DNA of 64,000 nucleotides, from NCBI RefSeq assembly GCF_024385575.1, contig NZ_JANFMV010000001.1, forward strand, positions 1,021,681 to 1,085,680, in the 5' to 3' direction. This document shows positions 28,277 to 37,630 of this stretch, piece by piece; position 1 is the first letter of the stretch; every line of letters starts with the position of its first letter. The notes beneath the pieces were generated by a model. The model had not been told where the DNA came from. It ran no database searches and saw nothing but the letters and a program-made list of their open reading frames with translations. The stretch is from Rhizobium sp. NRK18 (GTDB taxonomy: Bacteria > Pseudomonadota > Alphaproteobacteria > Rhizobiales > Rhizobiaceae). Made by a program: the position numbers and the translations under genes.

Positions 28277-29445
28277 ACGTTCCGCAACACCTCCCATCCC
28301 GCCACACCCAAGGACCGTTCGAGGAGTTCCTCGGCGATGTTGCGTTTCTCGGGGTGCGGCCCGTCGTCAGCAGCGGGATCGCCTATGGCATGATGCGCGC
28401 GCGATCGAATGCGCGGTGGTGGCTGTTGCCTTCAGACAATGCACCTGCCGCCCGTGCCGGGCTGGCGATGTACCAGCCGGTTTCGTTGACGGCCCGGGCT
28501 GCGCGGGGGTGGATAACGACTGCTGTCCGGCTGGGGTTCACGGCTGGTTGGGCTTCCGGCAGAATACGTTTCGGTCGGTTGCCACGGCTGCCGGGCGAGG
28601 TTCTGCCACGGATGGCGAGCTGTGCCTATTTTACGGGTACCGACGGTCCGCATCGCAAGACAGCGATCCAGATGATGGACGAGCGTGGCACGATCCTCGG
28701 CTACGCGAAGCTCGGACGGCGCGCTTCGGTGCGGCCTTATCTCGCGCATGAGGCAGGCATGCTCGGGACGATTGCCGGTCTCGGGCTGAACTCCGTACAA
28801 GTCCCGCATCTTCTGGCCTTCAGCGATCAGGGCGGGGACGGGCTATCCATTCTGGTCACCGACAGCCGCAAGACCGGGGGTGTGATCAGCCCGTCGGATC
28901 CAGGTAGCCGGCACGAGCGCTTCCTTCTCGAATTGTTTTCGAAAACCGGTCGAACCGATGCGGGAAACGCCTATCGCCGGCTTCTCGATCTTTCCGGCAA
29001 TCACGGGTTGCCGAGCGATTGGTCTAGGCGGTTCGCACTCGGGCTGGACTACCTGGCGTCACGCGTTTCCAGCATGCCGGTCGCGCTCGCCCATGGTGAT
29101 TTCACGCCGTGGAACTGCTTCATCCTGGGCGATCGCCTTTACGTTTTCGACTGGGAATACGCGGACGCGGATCTGCCTGTCGGATACGACCTCGTCCACT
29201 ACATGCTCGCCACTGCGTCGGGCGGTGATCCTGCTGCGACGGTAGACCGGCTCCTCGCCCGGGTTCGGGGCGTCTTTGCGCAACTCAATGAAGCAGGCGC
29301 AGTAGCGGCGGTGCTGATGTCGCTTCTTTGCCATGCGGGCTTCTACCTGCGCCGGTTGTCGGCACACGGCAGGCAGCAGGACGCCTGGGAAGAGGGCGCG
29401 TGGCGCGGACAGGTCGTCGATGCCCTTCTAGGTCGGGGGGCATAG
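28273..29445 (+). CDS. Aminoglycoside-phosphotransferase-fold kinase-like protein
   Basis: A 390-residue protein starting with GTG in a GTGA overlap with the previous gene. The C-terminal half carries the APH/choline-kinase fold signature: AHGDFTPWNCF with the catalytic Asp and metal-binding Asn, then VFDWEYADADLPVGYDL. A candidate ATP-binding lysine is in ILGYAKLGR. The N-terminal ~130 residues are not recognised. In this setting it probably phosphorylates a small molecule, or a sugar of the repeat unit, rather than an antibiotic; no membrane segment or signal peptide is evident. Confidence 0.75.
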   Translation: MNVPQHLPSRHTQGPFEEFLGDVAFLGVRPVVSSGIAYGMMRARSNARWWLLPSDNAPAARAGLAMYQPVSLTARAARGWITTAVRLGFTAGWASGRIRFGRLPRLPGEVLPRMASCAYFTGTDGPHRKTAIQMMDERGTILGYAKLGRRASVRPYLAHEAGMLGTIAGLGLNSVQVPHLLAFSDQGGDGLSILVTDSRKTGGVISPSDPGSRHERFLLELFSKTGRTDAGNAYRRLLDLSGNHGLPSDWSRRFALGLDYLASRVSSMPVALAHGDFTPWNCFILGDRLYVFDWEYADADLPVGYDLVHYMLATASGGDPAATVDRLLARVRGVFAQLNEAGAVAAVLMSLLCHAGFYLRRLSAHGRQQDAWEEGAWRGQVVDALLGRGA

Positions 29446-29448
29446 GCG

Positions 29449-30366
29449 ATGCGAAGACTTGGCGCCGTGATCCTGACCTACAATAGCGACAATGATCTTC
29501 CCGAAGCGCTGAAGGGGCTGCTCGCGCAGCGCGATGTGCTGCTGGATATCGTCGTCGTCGACAACGCGTCCAGTGCGGAACGCTTGCAACGAATGCGGAA
29601 TGCTTTTCTTGCGGCCTTGCCGGCCGCGGGGTTCCTGGATGCCGGCCAGCCAATTCCCTCTGATTATCGAGCCGGCGACGGTCTGTTCGTCTCGAACAGC
29701 TCGAACGATGGTTATTCGGCAGGCAACAATATCGGTGCACGGATCGCCACAGATCTCGGATGCGCGGCTGTTCTGATCGTCAATCCGGATGTGCGGATTT
29801 CCCGATCGGATTACCTGAGCCGTCTCGCGGATGCATTGCTTCGAGACGACGGCAATGCTGTCGCGGGTTCCGCCATCATCAACCTCTCCGGACAGAACGA
29901 AAATCCGATGTTCGAGCCAGGATTCGTTCAGGAACTTCTCGCTCCGCTGAGGATGCTTGTGGCGGCCGTCTCTCCTCGCCGGTCTCCGTCAAAGCCTGGT
30001 CGTCATGACGGGGGTGTCTTCAAGCTGAGCGGTTGCTGCTTTCTGGTACGCAGCACGTTCCTGGAAGGCATCGGTTACTTCGACAGGAACGTCTTTCTCT
30101 ATTGCGAGGAGGCCATTCTCGCCGCCCAGGTCCGGACGGCAGGCATGAGATCCGTCTATGTGCCGATGCTGGAGGCGCTTCATGCGCACCGTTCGACTGC
30201 CAAGGGGGATCCTGTGCGCAGGCAGAGGCTCTGGAGCCGCAGCCGTCAGTACTACAACGCCCGCTACCTGGGATACGGACCGGCGCGATTGGCGGCACTT
30301 GCACTTTCCCACGAGGTCGTCGTCGCCCTGACCTGGGCAAGACGCTGGATCGGGGGGCATCGATGA
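29449..30366 (+). CDS. Glycosyltransferase family 2 (WbbL-like)
   Basis: A 305-residue GT-A enzyme starting AVILTYNSDNDLPEAL with VVDNASS as the first nucleotide-sugar motif, VLIVNPDVRIS as the DXD-like region, and SGCCFLVRSTFLEGIGYFDRNVFLYCEE, typical of the rhamnosyltransferase WbbL group. It probably adds one residue of the repeat unit on the cytoplasmic face. It starts 3 bases after the preceding stop and overlaps the next gene by 4. Confidence 0.9.
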   Translation: MRRLGAVILTYNSDNDLPEALKGLLAQRDVLLDIVVVDNASSAERLQRMRNAFLAALPAAGFLDAGQPIPSDYRAGDGLFVSNSSNDGYSAGNNIGARIATDLGCAAVLIVNPDVRISRSDYLSRLADALLRDDGNAVAGSAIINLSGQNENPMFEPGFVQELLAPLRMLVAAVSPRRSPSKPGRHDGGVFKLSGCCFLVRSTFLEGIGYFDRNVFLYCEEAILAAQVRTAGMRSVYVPMLEALHAHRSTAKGDPVRRQRLWSRSRQYYNARYLGYGPARLAALALSHEVVVALTWARRWIGGHR

Positions 30367-31640
30367 CCCGCGCCCATAGCCCTTCACTGAACCCGTTCGG
30401 TTTTGAATATCAGATCATGCGCGAGAGGCAGCGCCTTGCGCGCCAATGGGCCACGGCGTGTACCATTCTGGTTGTTTTCGGTACGGCCTTGTCCCCCTTT
30501 GTGCTCGGCGACCAGCGCAACGTGATGGTCATATTGGTTGCCGCTCTGGCCGCACCGATCATTGTGCTGCTTCAATTGCCGATGGGCAAGGACCTCGTCT
30601 GGTCCTCCATCGCCATGATCTATCTGCTCGTCGCCGAACTGGTGAATGGGGGAACCCGCAACGTTTCCAGTCTCGGATATACGGGAATGTTCGTGCTTTC
30701 CTATGTGGCCTTCTGCGGAACGCTCTATACGGCGGCCGTGACGCGGCAACGGCTTCTGAGACTGCTGCGCCAGATCATTTTTGCCTATGCCATCGTCTCG
30801 GTTCTGCAGATGATCTGCTCTCACGTCGGGCTGCCCGTTCCCAATCACATTCTGTCCAAGGGGTCGTGGAGCTACAACTCCCTGGCGGTAGAGCCGTCCC
30901 ATGCTGCTCGCATTCTGGCATTCACGCTGCTTTCCTATCTCATTCTTCAACGTCGAGGCGGTCCAGTCCCGAGCCTGGCTGTCACGTGGCGCCAGAACCG
31001 CCTCGTCATTATGGCCTTTTCAGTCTCCGTGTTGCTGACGGGAAGCTCGCTTGCGATTGCTATCCTTCCGCTGACCATCGTCATGTCGCTTCGGCTGCGC
31101 TGGATTGTCACCGGATTCGGGCTTTTGGCGCTCTCGTGGCCGTTTCTGCAGACGGTGGAGCTGGAATCGATCCATCGTCTGGTGGCCTTCATGACGGCCC
31201 TGCCGAGCCTGGATATCATGGCAATGGTGCAGGCCGATCACAGCGGCGCGTTGCGTGTCATGCCGCTGATCCTCTTTCTTCAAACAGCACGTATCGGCGA
31301 TCTCTCGGTCTGGTTCGGCGGCGGCTATGACGCCATCACCTATTACGTCCAGGGGCACCTGATCGGCGTTGCCAAGGACGTGGCCGTGGCGGGCTTTATT
31401 CCAGGCTACGTCATGATCTCCGGACTGGTGGGGACAGCCTTGTTCTGCCACGCCTACCTCTTTCGGTTTCTGAACCGGGATACCTTGCCGCTGATCCTTC
31501 TGTGGTGCGCCGTCCTGTCCAATTCGGCATGGAACAGCCAGGTCTTCTGGTACAGCCTCGTCCTCTTGCGGGCCGTCCATCATTTCAGCCAGCCACCCGC
31601 TTCTTCGTTGCGGACCTTCTCGGGGAGGTTGTTGCCATGA
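30363..31640 (+). CDS. Polytopic membrane protein, O-antigen polymerase (Wzy)-like
   Basis: A 425-residue protein with about ten hydrophobic helices after a ~30-residue polar N-terminus. The large loop near residues 280-345 and the overall layout resemble Wzy polymerases, though the conserved Wzy_C motif is not obvious. It is likely the enzyme that joins repeat units, given its position among glycosyltransferases. A second, more typical Wzy/WaaL protein is at 43326. The start is the ATG at 30363, overlapping the previous stop by 4 bases. Confidence 0.7.
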   Translation: MTRAHSPSLNPFGFEYQIMRERQRLARQWATACTILVVFGTALSPFVLGDQRNVMVILVAALAAPIIVLLQLPMGKDLVWSSIAMIYLLVAELVNGGTRNVSSLGYTGMFVLSYVAFCGTLYTAAVTRQRLLRLLRQIIFAYAIVSVLQMICSHVGLPVPNHILSKGSWSYNSLAVEPSHAARILAFTLLSYLILQRRGGPVPSLAVTWRQNRLVIMAFSVSVLLTGSSLAIAILPLTIVMSLRLRWIVTGFGLLALSWPFLQTVELESIHRLVAFMTALPSLDIMAMVQADHSGALRVMPLILFLQTARIGDLSVWFGGGYDAITYYVQGHLIGVAKDVAVAGFIPGYVMISGLVGTALFCHAYLFRFLNRDTLPLILLWCAVLSNSAWNSQVFWYSLVLLRAVHHFSQPPASSLRTFSGRLLP

Positions 31641-32863
31641 AGGTGTTGATCTCGGCGTATGCCTGCGAAACCGGAAGGGGCGGCGAAGGTGAAATCGGCT
31701 GGCGCATGGTGCGACGACTGGCGGCTGATCATGACGTATGGGTAATCACCCGGGCAAATCTGCGTGCTGTCCACGAGGCAGCTTTTCGCCAGGAGCCGAA
31801 GCCGGACCGGCTTCACTTCGTCTATTTCGATCTGCCCTGGGTCTTCCGCTTCTACAAGCGCGGCAAGCGCCTGTTCTTTCTCTATTATTACCTTTGGCAA
31901 ATCGGCTCCGGACTGTTTGCACGCCGCTTGATGCGCAAGCAGCGGTTCGATCTTTGCCACCATCTGACGGGCGGCATGGACTGGATGCCAGCCGGATTGG
32001 CGCTCTGCAAGGCGCCCTTGCTCTGGGGCCCGGTCGGGAGTGAGGACACCCATCGCGTCATTCTCGACAAGCTCAGCCTGACCTCCCGCCTGAAGGATCG
32101 CGTTCGCGCCTTCGTTCGGGCTCTTATGCGTCACGGCGATCCACTTGTTCGGCTGACAGGCAGGCGCGCACGCCTCGTCCTGAGCCATACGCCGGAGACG
32201 ATGCCGAACCGGCTTGCCGCAAAGCTGATGCCGTTCACGCAGACCGCGATCGAGAATACCGCGCAATTGGCGCGGCCCAAGACGGAGGTCGCCCGCAAGG
32301 GGGCGCTCCGGCTGTTGTACGCGGGCGAACTGAAGGATTGGAAGGGTGCGCTGCTGGCGCTCGACGCCGCTCTGCTGTTCTTCGAACGCGAGCCATCCTC
32401 ATTGCTGACGATCGTCGGCGACGGTCCGCTGCGGCGACGGATGGAGGCGATCGTAGCGGAGCATCCCCAGGGCAACCGCGTCACCATGCATGGCCAGGTG
32501 CCGATGCAGAGGCTGACCGAACTGATGCAGGAGAGCGATCTCTTTCTCTATCCGTCCTTCCATCACGGACTGGCGACAGTTGTGCTGCAGGCCATGTTGA
32601 CGGGCCTTCCCGTGATTTGCCTGGAAGGCGACGCGACAGGACGCGCGACGGGGCAGGAGGCCGGCATTACCGTTGCTCTGAAGAGGGATCGCGATCCCGT
32701 CGCGGATCTCGCGAATGCCATCGATACTCTGGCCGTCGACGAAGGTCGCAGACAGTCTCTTGCCGCAAACGCGCAGCGGATCGCTCGCCAGCGCCATACC
32801 TATGACGCGCTCGCCAGCGCCATGGCTTCCCAATACCTCCTTGTCGGGAACACCTGCCCATGA
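31637..32863 (+). CDS. Glycosyltransferase family 4
   Basis: A 408-residue GT-B enzyme. The N-terminus MKVLISAYACETGRGGE and the C-terminal donor domain (LLYAGELKDWKGALLALDAA, TIVGDGPLRRRM, then ESDLFLYPSFHHGLATVVLQAM with the E-x7-E-like region) identify the family. It transfers a sugar within the repeat unit. The ATG at 31637 overlaps the upstream stop by 4 bases, and its own stop overlaps the next start by 4. Confidence 0.9.
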   Translation: MKVLISAYACETGRGGEGEIGWRMVRRLAADHDVWVITRANLRAVHEAAFRQEPKPDRLHFVYFDLPWVFRFYKRGKRLFFLYYYLWQIGSGLFARRLMRKQRFDLCHHLTGGMDWMPAGLALCKAPLLWGPVGSEDTHRVILDKLSLTSRLKDRVRAFVRALMRHGDPLVRLTGRRARLVLSHTPETMPNRLAAKLMPFTQTAIENTAQLARPKTEVARKGALRLLYAGELKDWKGALLALDAALLFFEREPSSLLTIVGDGPLRRRMEAIVAEHPQGNRVTMHGQVPMQRLTELMQESDLFLYPSFHHGLATVVLQAMLTGLPVICLEGDATGRATGQEAGITVALKRDRDPVADLANAIDTLAVDEGRRQSLAANAQRIARQRHTYDALASAMASQYLLVGNTCP

Positions 32864-33861
32864 CCGATTCAGCCCTCAACCCACGGCTTCCGGCCATCAC
32901 CGTCATTGTGTGTTGCTTCAATGCGGCACCCACGATCGGCGAGACGTTGCAGTCGCTTCTGGAGCAGACGTGGTTGCCAGCGGCGATCCTGGTGATCGAC
33001 GACGGCTCCCGCGATGGTTCCGTAGATCTCGTGTCGCGGTTCGCTGCCGAGAACGACCGTATCCGCCTCATCCGCAACGCAGCCAATCGCGGCACGGCCT
33101 ATTGCCGACAATTGGGACTGACCGAGGCGGCCACCGAGGCAGTGATGTTTCTCGATGCCGACGATTTCGCCGATCCTGCTCTGCTCGAAAAGCAGGGAAG
33201 GGTGCTGGTGCAGGATCCGTCAATCTTGGGCGTGGGAAGTCATGCCCATTATTTCAGTGGTTCAGGAGCGAACAGCAACATCGGCCGCCAGCGGGTCGGC
33301 CCCCAGGACCAAGCGGCGGCTTTGCTCATGTATCGTCAGAGCAAGCTGATGTTCATGTCTCCCGCCACTCTTTTTCGGCGGCAGGATGCGCTTGCGGTGG
33401 GTGGCTATCGGCAGTCCTTGCTGTCGAACGCGAAGGGCATCCGTTATGAAGATTTTGCAGAGGATCTCGACCTGTGGTGCCGGATGGCCGATCTGGGCGC
33501 CGAAGGTCGCTATTTCCTGACGATACCGGACGTGCTCTTCCGCTATCGCAAGCCGCCGGGTTCGCTGTCCACGAAAAACCTCAAGCTGATGCAGCTCAAG
33601 ATGCGCTGGATCAAGGACTGCATGATCCGCCGCCGCAACGGGCGAGCTGAGCGCAGTCTCGCTGAATTCATCGCGTCGCGCACCCTTCGGGAACGGCTCA
33701 ACGACTGGCGTTCGGACAAGGCAGCCGCTTTCTACAAGGCTGCCGGCTTCTCCTTTGCCTCCCGCCATTATCTCAAGCTGGGCCTCTATCTGCTTCTGAC
33801 GGCAGCCGTTTCGCCAAAGCTCATTCGCCAGAAACTCAAAACGCAATCGGTGTTTAGATGA
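32860..33861 (+). CDS. Glycosyltransferase family 2
   Basis: A 333-residue GT-A enzyme with ITVIVCCFNAAPTIGETLQS and IDDGSRDGS at the N-terminus, the metal motif MFLDADDF, and EDFAEDLDLWCRMADLG as the acceptor-side ED-motif. No transmembrane segment is evident except a weakly hydrophobic C-terminus. The sugar added is unknown. It overlaps neighbours by 4 bases on both sides. Confidence 0.9.
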   Translation: MTDSALNPRLPAITVIVCCFNAAPTIGETLQSLLEQTWLPAAILVIDDGSRDGSVDLVSRFAAENDRIRLIRNAANRGTAYCRQLGLTEAATEAVMFLDADDFADPALLEKQGRVLVQDPSILGVGSHAHYFSGSGANSNIGRQRVGPQDQAAALLMYRQSKLMFMSPATLFRRQDALAVGGYRQSLLSNAKGIRYEDFAEDLDLWCRMADLGAEGRYFLTIPDVLFRYRKPPGSLSTKNLKLMQLKMRWIKDCMIRRRNGRAERSLAEFIASRTLRERLNDWRSDKAAAFYKAAGFSFASRHYLKLGLYLLLTAAVSPKLIRQKLKTQSVFR

Positions 33862-35258
33862 CACTCATGGTCACTCCGACTAAGAGCTCCGACACGCTGG
33901 AACACAGCGTGCTCGCCCGGCTGTTCTCTGACCTTTCCGGTGGTGCGATCGCTTATGCGGTTCTGCGCAATCATGAGCATTTGCCGTTCAGCGTCGGTGC
34001 GAGAGATATCGATATCGTCGTCCGACCGGAGCACCTGCGTAAGGCAATCGACATCGTTGTCAAACTGGCGAAGGATTTCGATCTCCGTTTCGCCAATCAC
34101 TATGCCGACGAACGCATGACTCAGATCACGCTGATGCGGCGTCTCAGCGAGGGCATGTTCGATCTGAAGATCGACTTCTTCACGTCAAGCCAGGCGCTCG
34201 CGATCGAGCTCTTGTCGGCCGGCGACATGCTCACGGACCTTCGCTTCCACAACGGCATTCCGGTTGTGTCCGAGATGGTGCTCCTGCTGGACAAGTTTCT
34301 CTTTCACCTGGTCGTCGGCAAGCCGGTTCATCCGAAATACGATGCGCGCTTCGGTCGGATCGTCCGCGGTCATCAGCAAGGTCTTGAGGGGTATCTCGTA
34401 TCGCTCCTCGGTCGCCAGGAAGCTGAGCGGCTGATCAGGGCAATGGCAACGGATGCCGCATCTGCGCTTGAACCCCTGACGCCTTTCAAGCGGCTCGGCC
34501 TTTGGCTGGCACTGTCGCGGAGGCAACGGGCGGGCAGGCTGACTCTGATGGCCAGGTTTCTCTGGCAGCGCATTCGCAATCGCGTGCGCCCGCACGGTCT
34601 ATTGCTTTCGGTCAGCGGCCCCGATGGCTCCGGAAAGACGACGGTGATCGACCTGGCACTCGCCGAACTGCGCCAGCTCTATGGCGAAAACGGGGTCCGA
34701 TACCATCATTTCCGCCCTACGGTACTGCCGCGCATCGCCGAGATGGCCAAGGCCGGGGGCGCCCTGGACAAGGTCGACGTCGACTATGCGCAGCCCCATC
34801 GTGCGGCTCCTTCCGGCTTCGCCGGCTCGCTTGTGCGGCTTGGCTATTACGCCATGGATTACCTCGTCGGCTACATCCGGCTGGTGCACCCGGCATTGAA
34901 GGACCGCAGGATCGTTCTTTTCGACCGGTATTATCACGACATGATCTGCGATCCCGGTCGCAGCCGAATTAGGTTGCCTGACTGGTGCCTTCGGGCAGTG
35001 GGACGCGTACTGCCATTGCCGCGCTTTTCTTTCTTCATTCGCGTCGCCCCTGAGGTGGCCCGCAGGCGCAAGCAGGAACTCTCTGTCGAGCAGATCAGCG
35101 ATCTCAATCGCCGCTACGGCGACCTCGTGCGGCGTGGCTGGATGATCCAGGTCGAAAATGAAGGCCCGCCTGAACTGGCGGCGCGCGCCATTGTTGATCG
35201 GGTCGTCGACCACTATGGCGCAGCCGCCAGACGGACCTTGAAGGAGGCGTCGTCGTGA
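33858..35258 (+). CDS. Two-domain protein: nucleotidyltransferase-like N-terminus fused to thymidylate-kinase-like P-loop domain
   Basis: A 466-residue soluble protein. Residues ~25-200 include AVLRNHEHLP and the acidic pair in ARDIDIVV, with a third acidic site in DLKIDFF, recalling minimal nucleotidyltransferase (NTase) folds. From about residue 250 there is a P-loop kinase: Walker A GPDGSGKTT, then VLFDRYYHDMICDP, which matches the DRY/F motif of thymidylate kinases, and VAPEVARRRKQE as the lid arginine region. Typical Tmk is ~210 residues, so this is not housekeeping dTMP kinase. It may activate or modify a sugar or lipid intermediate of the polymer; the substrate is unknown. Confidence 0.72.
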   Translation: MTLMVTPTKSSDTLEHSVLARLFSDLSGGAIAYAVLRNHEHLPFSVGARDIDIVVRPEHLRKAIDIVVKLAKDFDLRFANHYADERMTQITLMRRLSEGMFDLKIDFFTSSQALAIELLSAGDMLTDLRFHNGIPVVSEMVLLLDKFLFHLVVGKPVHPKYDARFGRIVRGHQQGLEGYLVSLLGRQEAERLIRAMATDAASALEPLTPFKRLGLWLALSRRQRAGRLTLMARFLWQRIRNRVRPHGLLLSVSGPDGSGKTTVIDLALAELRQLYGENGVRYHHFRPTVLPRIAEMAKAGGALDKVDVDYAQPHRAAPSGFAGSLVRLGYYAMDYLVGYIRLVHPALKDRRIVLFDRYYHDMICDPGRSRIRLPDWCLRAVGRVLPLPRFSFFIRVAPEVARRRKQELSVEQISDLNRRYGDLVRRGWMIQVENEGPPELAARAIVDRVVDHYGAAARRTLKEASS

Positions 35259-36367
35259 TTGTGTTCTTCCATCTCCTCAATGACAATTCCGGCAGCCCGC
35301 GTGTCCTCCAGAGCGCCATTGAAGCGCTCCGTGGCGAGGACGATCCTGGCCTACTCTACGTCGGCTCCATGGGGCGTGGGCTTCTCGAGGGGACTGCCGT
35401 CAAGAAACAGCGCTATTGGTATCGTCGCAGCCGGTTCCGGCTGGGAACGCTGTTCGCGTTGATCGCCAGTCAGATTCATCTCTACATCAAGCTGAGCCGG
35501 CAACGTGCCATTCCGCACGACGCTGTCATCTATGTGAACACGCTCCTGCCCTTCGGTGCGGCGCTTTGGGCCAAGCGCAACGGGCGAAATGTCGTTTGCC
35601 ACGTCCACGAGGTCTCCATCTCTCCGGCGCCGTTGCGGTGGTTCCTGACGAAGGTTGCCGCCCGCACGGCCGACATTCTGATTTACGTCTCCCATGATCA
35701 TTTGAAGCGTCTGCCGATCGACCGAAAACGCTCCATCGTACTCGCCAATCCGGTTTCACCGTCCTTGCAGCGCCAAGGCATGACGCAGCCCTATCGTCCG
35801 CGACGCAGCGGATCTTTCGAAGTGCTGATGCTGGCCTCGCCACGCGACTTCAAAGGCGTGCCGGAGTTCCTGAAGGTGGCGCGTGCTCTCTATGACCAGA
35901 CAAACATCGTGTTCACGCTGGTGCTAAACGCCGAGGCGGAGGAAATCGGCCTCTATCTCGAACGATACCGAAGGCCTGGCAATGTCCGGGTATACGCCCA
36001 GACCGACGATCCGTCACGCTTCTACGCCTCTGCAGACCTGGTGGTGAACCTGTCTCGTGTCGATCAGTGGATCGAAACCTTCGGGCTCACGCTCGTCGAA
36101 GCCATGAGCTTCGGCATACCGGTTATCGCTCCTCCCATTGGTGGCCCTTCAGAACTCGTGAGCGACGGCGTCGACGGGCTGCTGATCGATTCACGGGAAG
36201 AGGCGGCAGTGGCTGCGGCGATTCGAAGGCTGGCAGATTCGCCGGAGCTTTGCTCGTCGATGTCACTGGCCGCCCGAAGCAAGGCCAACACCTTCAGCCA
36301 GGATGCGTTTGCCAACGCGCTGCGAAACCATGTTCGTCAACTCAAAGAGCGGGGTGCTGCCGCATGA
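35255..36367 (+). CDS. Glycosyltransferase family 4
   Basis: A 370-residue GT-B enzyme beginning IVFFHLLNDNSGSPRVLQS, with a donor domain RDFKGVPEFLKVARAL, FYASADLVVNLSRVDQWIETFGLTLVEAMSFGIPVIAPPIGG containing the E-x7-E motif. The start is GTG at 35255, overlapping the preceding stop by 4 bases. It is another assembly transferase for the repeat unit; the donor is not known. Confidence 0.88.
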   Translation: MIVFFHLLNDNSGSPRVLQSAIEALRGEDDPGLLYVGSMGRGLLEGTAVKKQRYWYRRSRFRLGTLFALIASQIHLYIKLSRQRAIPHDAVIYVNTLLPFGAALWAKRNGRNVVCHVHEVSISPAPLRWFLTKVAARTADILIYVSHDHLKRLPIDRKRSIVLANPVSPSLQRQGMTQPYRPRRSGSFEVLMLASPRDFKGVPEFLKVARALYDQTNIVFTLVLNAEAEEIGLYLERYRRPGNVRVYAQTDDPSRFYASADLVVNLSRVDQWIETFGLTLVEAMSFGIPVIAPPIGGPSELVSDGVDGLLIDSREEAAVAAAIRRLADSPELCSSMSLAARSKANTFSQDAFANALRNHVRQLKERGAAA

Positions 36368-37458
36368 AACTCGCTATTCTGGGAACGGTCGGCGTGCCGG
36401 GCCGCTATGGTGGCTTCGAGACCTTGGCAGAGAACCTTGTCCGCCAGCATCAGACCTGCGGCTGGCAGGCTCAGTTGACGGTCTATTGCAGTGCACCGGC
36501 CTATCCGGAGCGCGCTCCCGCATTTCTCGATGCAAAGTTGCGATATTCGCGCCTCAAGGCCAACGGTCTGCAGAGCATATTTTATGATGCCGTCACTTTG
36601 CTCGACTGCGCGAGGCGAGGTAACGATGTGGCCCTGCTTCTGGGTGTGTCGGGAGCGTGGATACTGCCGTTCCTCCGCCTTTTCTCCCGGATGCGGATCG
36701 TGACCAATGTCGACGGCATCGAATGGCGGCGTGGGAAATGGAAGCGACCTGCGCGCCTGTTCCTGAGGTTCTCAGAATGGCTGGCGGTTCGCTTTTCCCA
36801 TCAGGTCATCGCAGACAATGACGGGATCGCCGACTACCTGCGGGAATTCTACGGCATTGATGCGACGGTTATCGCCTATGGCGGTGATCACGCGGTGGCC
36901 TGTGCCGATCCGTTGCCGGATGAGGCGCGACTCCCGAAGCTGCCAAAGGACTACGCGTTGGCCCTTTGCCGGATCGAACCGGAAAATAATGTGGCTATGA
37001 TCCTGGAAGGCTTTGCCGCCGCCGGAAGGCCGTTGGTCTTCGTCGGCAACTGGGAGCAAAGCGAGTATGGCCTGCGCCTGAAGGAGCTTTATCGCGAGAC
37101 CGTCGGCATCCATCTGCTGGACCCGATCTATGAACAAGCGATTCTCTATCAGCTGCGCGCGGGTGCTTCAGTTTATGTCCATGGTCACTCTGCCGGGGGA
37201 ACCAATCCGGCATTGGTGGAAATGATGCACTTTGGTGCTCCGGTGATCGCTTTCGACTGCGTCTACAACCGAAACACCACGGAAAATCAGGCAATCTATT
37301 TCGATACTGCGGTGACGCTGACCCGGATTATCAGCGACCGTTTGCCCAGGGAGCTTGGGAATAGTCTCCGTGACATAGCTGTGCGTCGCTACAGCTGGAG
37401 TCAGATTGGCTGTAAGTATCTTTCTGTATTTTCTGACGAATTTACAAAGCCGCCTTAA
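36364..37458 (+). CDS. Glycosyltransferase, DUF1972 (rhamnosyltransferase-like)
   Basis: A 364-residue GT-B protein whose first residues, AILGTVGVPGRYGGFETLAE, are characteristic of the DUF1972/WcfA-like group, several of which are rhamnosyltransferases. NVDGIEWRRGKW, then YALALCRIEPENNVAMILEGF, and VHGHSAGGTNPALVEMMHFGAPV in the donor domain are also family marks. The ATG at 36364 overlaps the upstream stop by 4 bases. It closes the unbroken glycosyltransferase run; an AT-rich gap follows. Confidence 0.9.
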   Translation: MKLAILGTVGVPGRYGGFETLAENLVRQHQTCGWQAQLTVYCSAPAYPERAPAFLDAKLRYSRLKANGLQSIFYDAVTLLDCARRGNDVALLLGVSGAWILPFLRLFSRMRIVTNVDGIEWRRGKWKRPARLFLRFSEWLAVRFSHQVIADNDGIADYLREFYGIDATVIAYGGDHAVACADPLPDEARLPKLPKDYALALCRIEPENNVAMILEGFAAAGRPLVFVGNWEQSEYGLRLKELYRETVGIHLLDPIYEQAILYQLRAGASVYVHGHSAGGTNPALVEMMHFGAPVIAFDCVYNRNTTENQAIYFDTAVTLTRIISDRLPRELGNSLRDIAVRRYSWSQIGCKYLSVFSDEFTKPP

Positions 37459-37494
37459 TAAATTAAACGACAAAAGTATTGTATTTTGATAATT

Positions 37495-37512
37495 CCTCTT
37501 CCGTATAAGAGG
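37495..37512 (+). terminator. Weak stem-loop after glycosyltransferase operon
   Basis: CCTCTT-CCGTAT-AAGAGG, a 6-bp stem with a 6-base loop, 36 bases after the glycosyltransferase stop in an AT-rich gap. It lacks a T-run, so termination would be partial or Rho-assisted. Confidence 0.35.
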
Positions 37513-37565
37513 GAAAAGTGGTTATTATTGTCAATAATGATTGTAGATTATATTTAAATAGGTGA

Positions 37566-37592
37566 TTGACATTGAGTTTTTTACGATATTAT
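37566..37592 (+). promoter_or_regulatory. Candidate sigma-70 promoter for the small secreted protein
   Basis: TTGACA at 37566-37571 is a perfect -35 box; TATTAT at 37587-37592 follows after 15 bases, slightly short of the usual 16-18. It lies in the most AT-rich stretch of the island and would start RNA just upstream of the TTG start codon at 37631. Confidence 0.5.
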
Positions 37593-37630
37593 TAGTTGTT
37601 ATTGTGTTTTTGAAAAACAAGGGGGCAAAA

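Noticed and set aside
37562..37630. GTG start at 37562 for the small secreted protein
   Set aside because: No ribosome binding site precedes it and the probable TTGACA promoter overlaps it; the TTG at 37631 has GGGGG at proper spacing and yields a signal peptide.
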